DNA of 64,000 nt from Paenibacillus aquistagni (GTDB lineage: Bacteria; Bacillota; Bacilli; Paenibacillales; Paenibacillaceae), in assembly GCF_900177815.1 (NCBI RefSeq), contig NZ_FXAZ01000002.1, forward strand, positions 310,001-374,000, read 5' to 3'. Below are positions 62,638-64,000 of this stretch, piece by piece. The position numbers and the translations under genes are program-made. Position 1 is the first letter of the stretch. Each line of letters starts with the position of its first letter. The notes below the pieces were generated by a model, which was not told the DNA's origin, ran no database searches, and saw nothing but the letters and a program-made list of their open reading frames with translations.

Positions 62638-63350
62638 ATCTCCTCTCGTTCATATTGCAACAGTCCGAAAAATTGCGATGTACGCTTTCCTACTCCGTTC
62701 TGATACAAAAGCTGCAAATCATCTGGATGCCCCGTTAAGTGTAGTTGTCCTTTATAGGCTGTGAAATAGAGATAACGGTTTTTCATAGAGGAGTTTGTTT
62801 CTTTCACGACTTGACGTCGCATCGACATGGGTGTGATCACTATAGGAGAATACGGTTCTCGCCCCGTTAATTCCCTAATACGCAAAGCCGCATAATAGTC
62901 AAATTCTTTGCTATAATTCTCGTCATCAGGATGAATGGGTTTTCCATCCTTAGACTCCAATAAGATGGGAGACATGGTGCTGAATATCGCATGTTGGCTC
63001 TTAATCTGAGCTTCCTTCAACATTCGTATATTGGTTCTCGTCCACGTCTCACCAGAAGGCGTGTATGTTACAAGTTGTTGCAATCCATTGAATAAATGAA
63101 GCATAAATTCCATATCCGAGCTGCTGATGGTAATTGTGATTTCCTTGAGCTCGATGTAATCCTGCTGCATCTGATAGTGATGCAGATAAACGGCAGAGCC
63201 AAATGGTTTCATTTGTCCTGCCTGCTCTACATATAGTTTGTGATAATACGATTCATCCGCCTGACGAATGGCTTCTTTAATTAGAGAGAGAACAAGCATT
63301 CGATACGCAAGTGGTAGTCGATCAACTTTATAGCTAACAGCTAGTCTCAA
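62634..63350 (-). CDS. cas6: crRNA-processing endoribonuclease Cas6
   Basis: 238 residues from TTG 63350 with AGGAGG 7 nt upstream. The N-terminal RAMP strand (AVSYKVDRLPLAYRMLVLSL), ADESYYHKLY with a candidate catalytic histidine, and the C-terminal glycine-rich loop NGVGKRTSQFFGLLQYE fit Cas6. It cuts the repeat RNA to give crRNAs and could also process the small repeat-like RNA encoded upstream. Confidence 0.94.
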   Translation of the reverse strand: MRLAVSYKVDRLPLAYRMLVLSLIKEAIRQADESYYHKLYVEQAGQMKPFGSAVYLHHYQMQQDYIELKEITITISSSDMEFMLHLFNGLQQLVTYTPSGETWTRTNIRMLKEAQIKSQHAIFSTMSPILLESKDGKPIHPDDENYSKEFDYYAALRIRELTGREPYSPIVITPMSMRRQVVKETNSSMKNRYLYFTAYKGQLHLTGHPDDLQLLYQNGVGKRTSQFFGLLQYEREEM

Positions 63351-63363
63351 AGTCTCACCTCCT

Positions 63364-63400
63364 ATTATCCTATTTTAATTAGATTACATCTCACTTTGAA
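63364..63400 (-). promoter_or_regulatory. Candidate cas operon promoter overlapped by an autoregulatory target site
   Basis: On the minus strand TTCAAA (63395-63400) and TAAAAT (63372-63377) have a 17-base spacer; the Shine-Dalgarno AGGAGG lies at 63358-63363. The plus strand at 63364-63379, which covers the -10 box and the likely start, is 15/16 identical to the first spacer of the mini-array upstream and is preceded by CCT (63361-63363). Another -10-like TATAAT lies at 63433-63438. Confidence 0.6.
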
Positions 63401-63473
63401 GTTATTTTTTGTAATATTTTATCTTTTTTAGTATTATAATTCCTCTTCAAATCATTTGTTATCAGAAATAACA

Positions 63474-63660
63474 CAAAATAAAAATGTCTCCTTATGAAGA
63501 GACATTTCTACGCATTTAAAATACGTTCATACAAAACAATGCATGCGATTGCGCCTGCCGCTCACTTTTTCAAGCTCTATAGCCCACACGTTCAGATAAA
63601 TTATGAAAAATATTAAAATAGAATAATTTTACATCCTACTCATTCAGATAATTATTTTGC
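63474..63660 (-). ncRNA. CreR-like guide RNA gene: degenerate mini-CRISPR with own terminator
   Basis: Three repeat-like elements lie in the same orientation as the main array. Element 1 (63627-63654) keeps TTATCTGAATG and AGTAGGATGTAAA. Element 2 (63575-63602) keeps TTTATCTGAACGTGTGGG and CTATAGAG. Element 3 (63511-63537) keeps 14 of the first 16 repeat bases (GTTTTGTATGAACGTA). Between 1 and 2 is a 24-25-nt spacer; between 2 and 3 is exactly 37 nt, a normal spacer length. An intrinsic terminator (AAATGTCTC/GAGACATTT then TTATTTT, 63474-63507) ends the unit before the cas promoter. Confidence 0.75.
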
Positions 63661-63666
63661 TTCTAA

Positions 63667-63695
63667 ATAATAGCATGTTTAATAAACAACTTCAA
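63667..63695 (-). promoter_or_regulatory. Promoter of the CreR-like RNA
   Basis: TTGAAG (63690-63695), 17-base spacer, TATTAT (63667-63672); the predicted start is near 63660, a few bases before the first repeat-like element. Confidence 0.7.
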
Positions 63696-63781
63696 TTTAT
63701 ATCCCTTTATTATATTTTAGAAAATAACAGTCAATGCAAGAAAGTTTTAAATGCGATCGTCATCTTGAGTTTGGCTACGGC

Positions 63782-64000
63782 TTAATGTTGACTAATAATT
63801 TCTACTTTTATAGCAGATGTTTGTCTGATTCGAGTATCTTCATACTTTCCATCTGTCCATACTTTAACATGGTCGCCAACCTCAAGGTTTGTTTTGATAT
63901 TACTTGTTAAAACATCATAAGCTTTAGGTTCATACTGAGAGATGATTTCTCTTGTTGATTTCCCTTTGATTTCTTCGTCGGTCAAACCAACTATAACAAT
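63782..64000 (-). CDS. DUF3221-like protein, C-terminal part (partial)
   Basis: The frame enters from the right edge: IVIVGLTDEEIKGKSTREII, then KTNLEVGDHVKVWTDGKYED TRIRQTSAIKVEIISQH. The 'VGD-VKVW-DG' plus terminal 'A-KVEII' pattern is that of DUF3221 lipoproteins of Bacilli. The N-terminus and signal peptide lie outside the window. Confidence 0.7.
   Translation of the reverse strand: MVIVGLTDEEIKGKSTREIISQYEPKAYDVLTSNIKTNLEVGDHVKVWTDGKYEDTRIRQTSAIKVEIISQH

Noticed and set aside
63361-63781. A small toxin gene (CreT-like) linked to the guide RNA
   Set aside because: No start codon with ribosome site and no rare-codon mini-ORF could be supported between the mini-array and cas6, so the element looks regulatory without a CreT partner.
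1-64000. tRNA or rRNA genes
   Set aside because: No cloverleaf with a T-loop GGTTCGAATCC-type segment or rRNA-like stretch was recognised by eye; a tRNAscan run would settle it.

Overview
The window is a low-GC Gram-positive chromosome fragment, best matched by a Paenibacillus-type Bacillales genome. The evidence is strong AGGAGG ribosome sites, the ydcC/gerS-like – alr – ndoAI – ndoA block, a tyrosine T-box, a TrpR-like YerC, YesM/YesN-type regulation and a DesK/DesR-like pair. No rRNA or tRNA gene was seen. Several decayed genes (response regulator, rolling-circle Rep, M60/enhancin-like fragment, IS3 transposase, stalk-domain protein) mark accessory or degrading stretches.

Layout. 1-1.7 kb: 5' end of a secreted adhesin-like gene, a broken response regulator and yerC. 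1.9-11 kb: a tyrosine decarboxylation locus on the minus strand, consisting of tyrS (with promoter and Tyr T-box leader), then tyrP-tyrDC-pdxK-nhaC, with a plasmid Rep relic, a small gene with an in-frame stop, an FNR/CRP-like box and two ATCGAT palindromes between tyrS and tyrP. 11-17 kb: secreted YHYH/stalk protein, toxin-antitoxin ndoAI-ndoA, alr, a GerS/YdcC-like lipoprotein. 17.6-24.4 kb: ECF sigma/anti-sigma pair, secreted proteins, alpha/beta hydrolase, SPFH operon. 24.7-31.8 kb: a 27-aa holin-like type I toxin, a TetR regulator and an M24 peptidase homologue whose promoters share an operator, anaerobic ribonucleotide reductase nrdD-nrdG, TPR protein, Mug glycosylase. 32-38 kb: GntR/ABC cassette, IS3 relic, NADAR protein, ABC-F ATPase behind a leader ORF and an intrinsic-terminator attenuator. 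38-41 kb: DUF418 membrane protein with a DesK/DesR-like pair. 41.5-52.3 kb: YesM/YesN-type two-component system, a membrane-anchored solute-binding protein, and an ABC sugar importer with a small membrane protein and a GH112 phosphorylase (galacto-N-biose/lacto-N-biose or Gal-Rha type).

52.7-63.7 kb is a complete type I-B CRISPR-Cas locus: 33 good 29-nt repeats plus one degenerate terminal repeat, then (all on the minus strand) cas6-cas8b1-cas7-cas5-cas3-cas4-cas1-cas2, with the array downstream of cas2. Upstream of cas6 lies what I consider the most interesting element: a separate small transcription unit with its own promoter and intrinsic terminator that contains three degenerate CRISPR repeats. 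Its first short spacer matches 15 of 16 bases at the cas6 promoter/Shine-Dalgarno region next to a CCT PAM-like triplet. The only mismatch is at position 6, which is flipped out in type I guides. This is the architecture expected for a guide RNA that makes Cascade repress its own operon (CreR/CreA-like autoregulation).

The window ends in a partial DUF3221-like gene.
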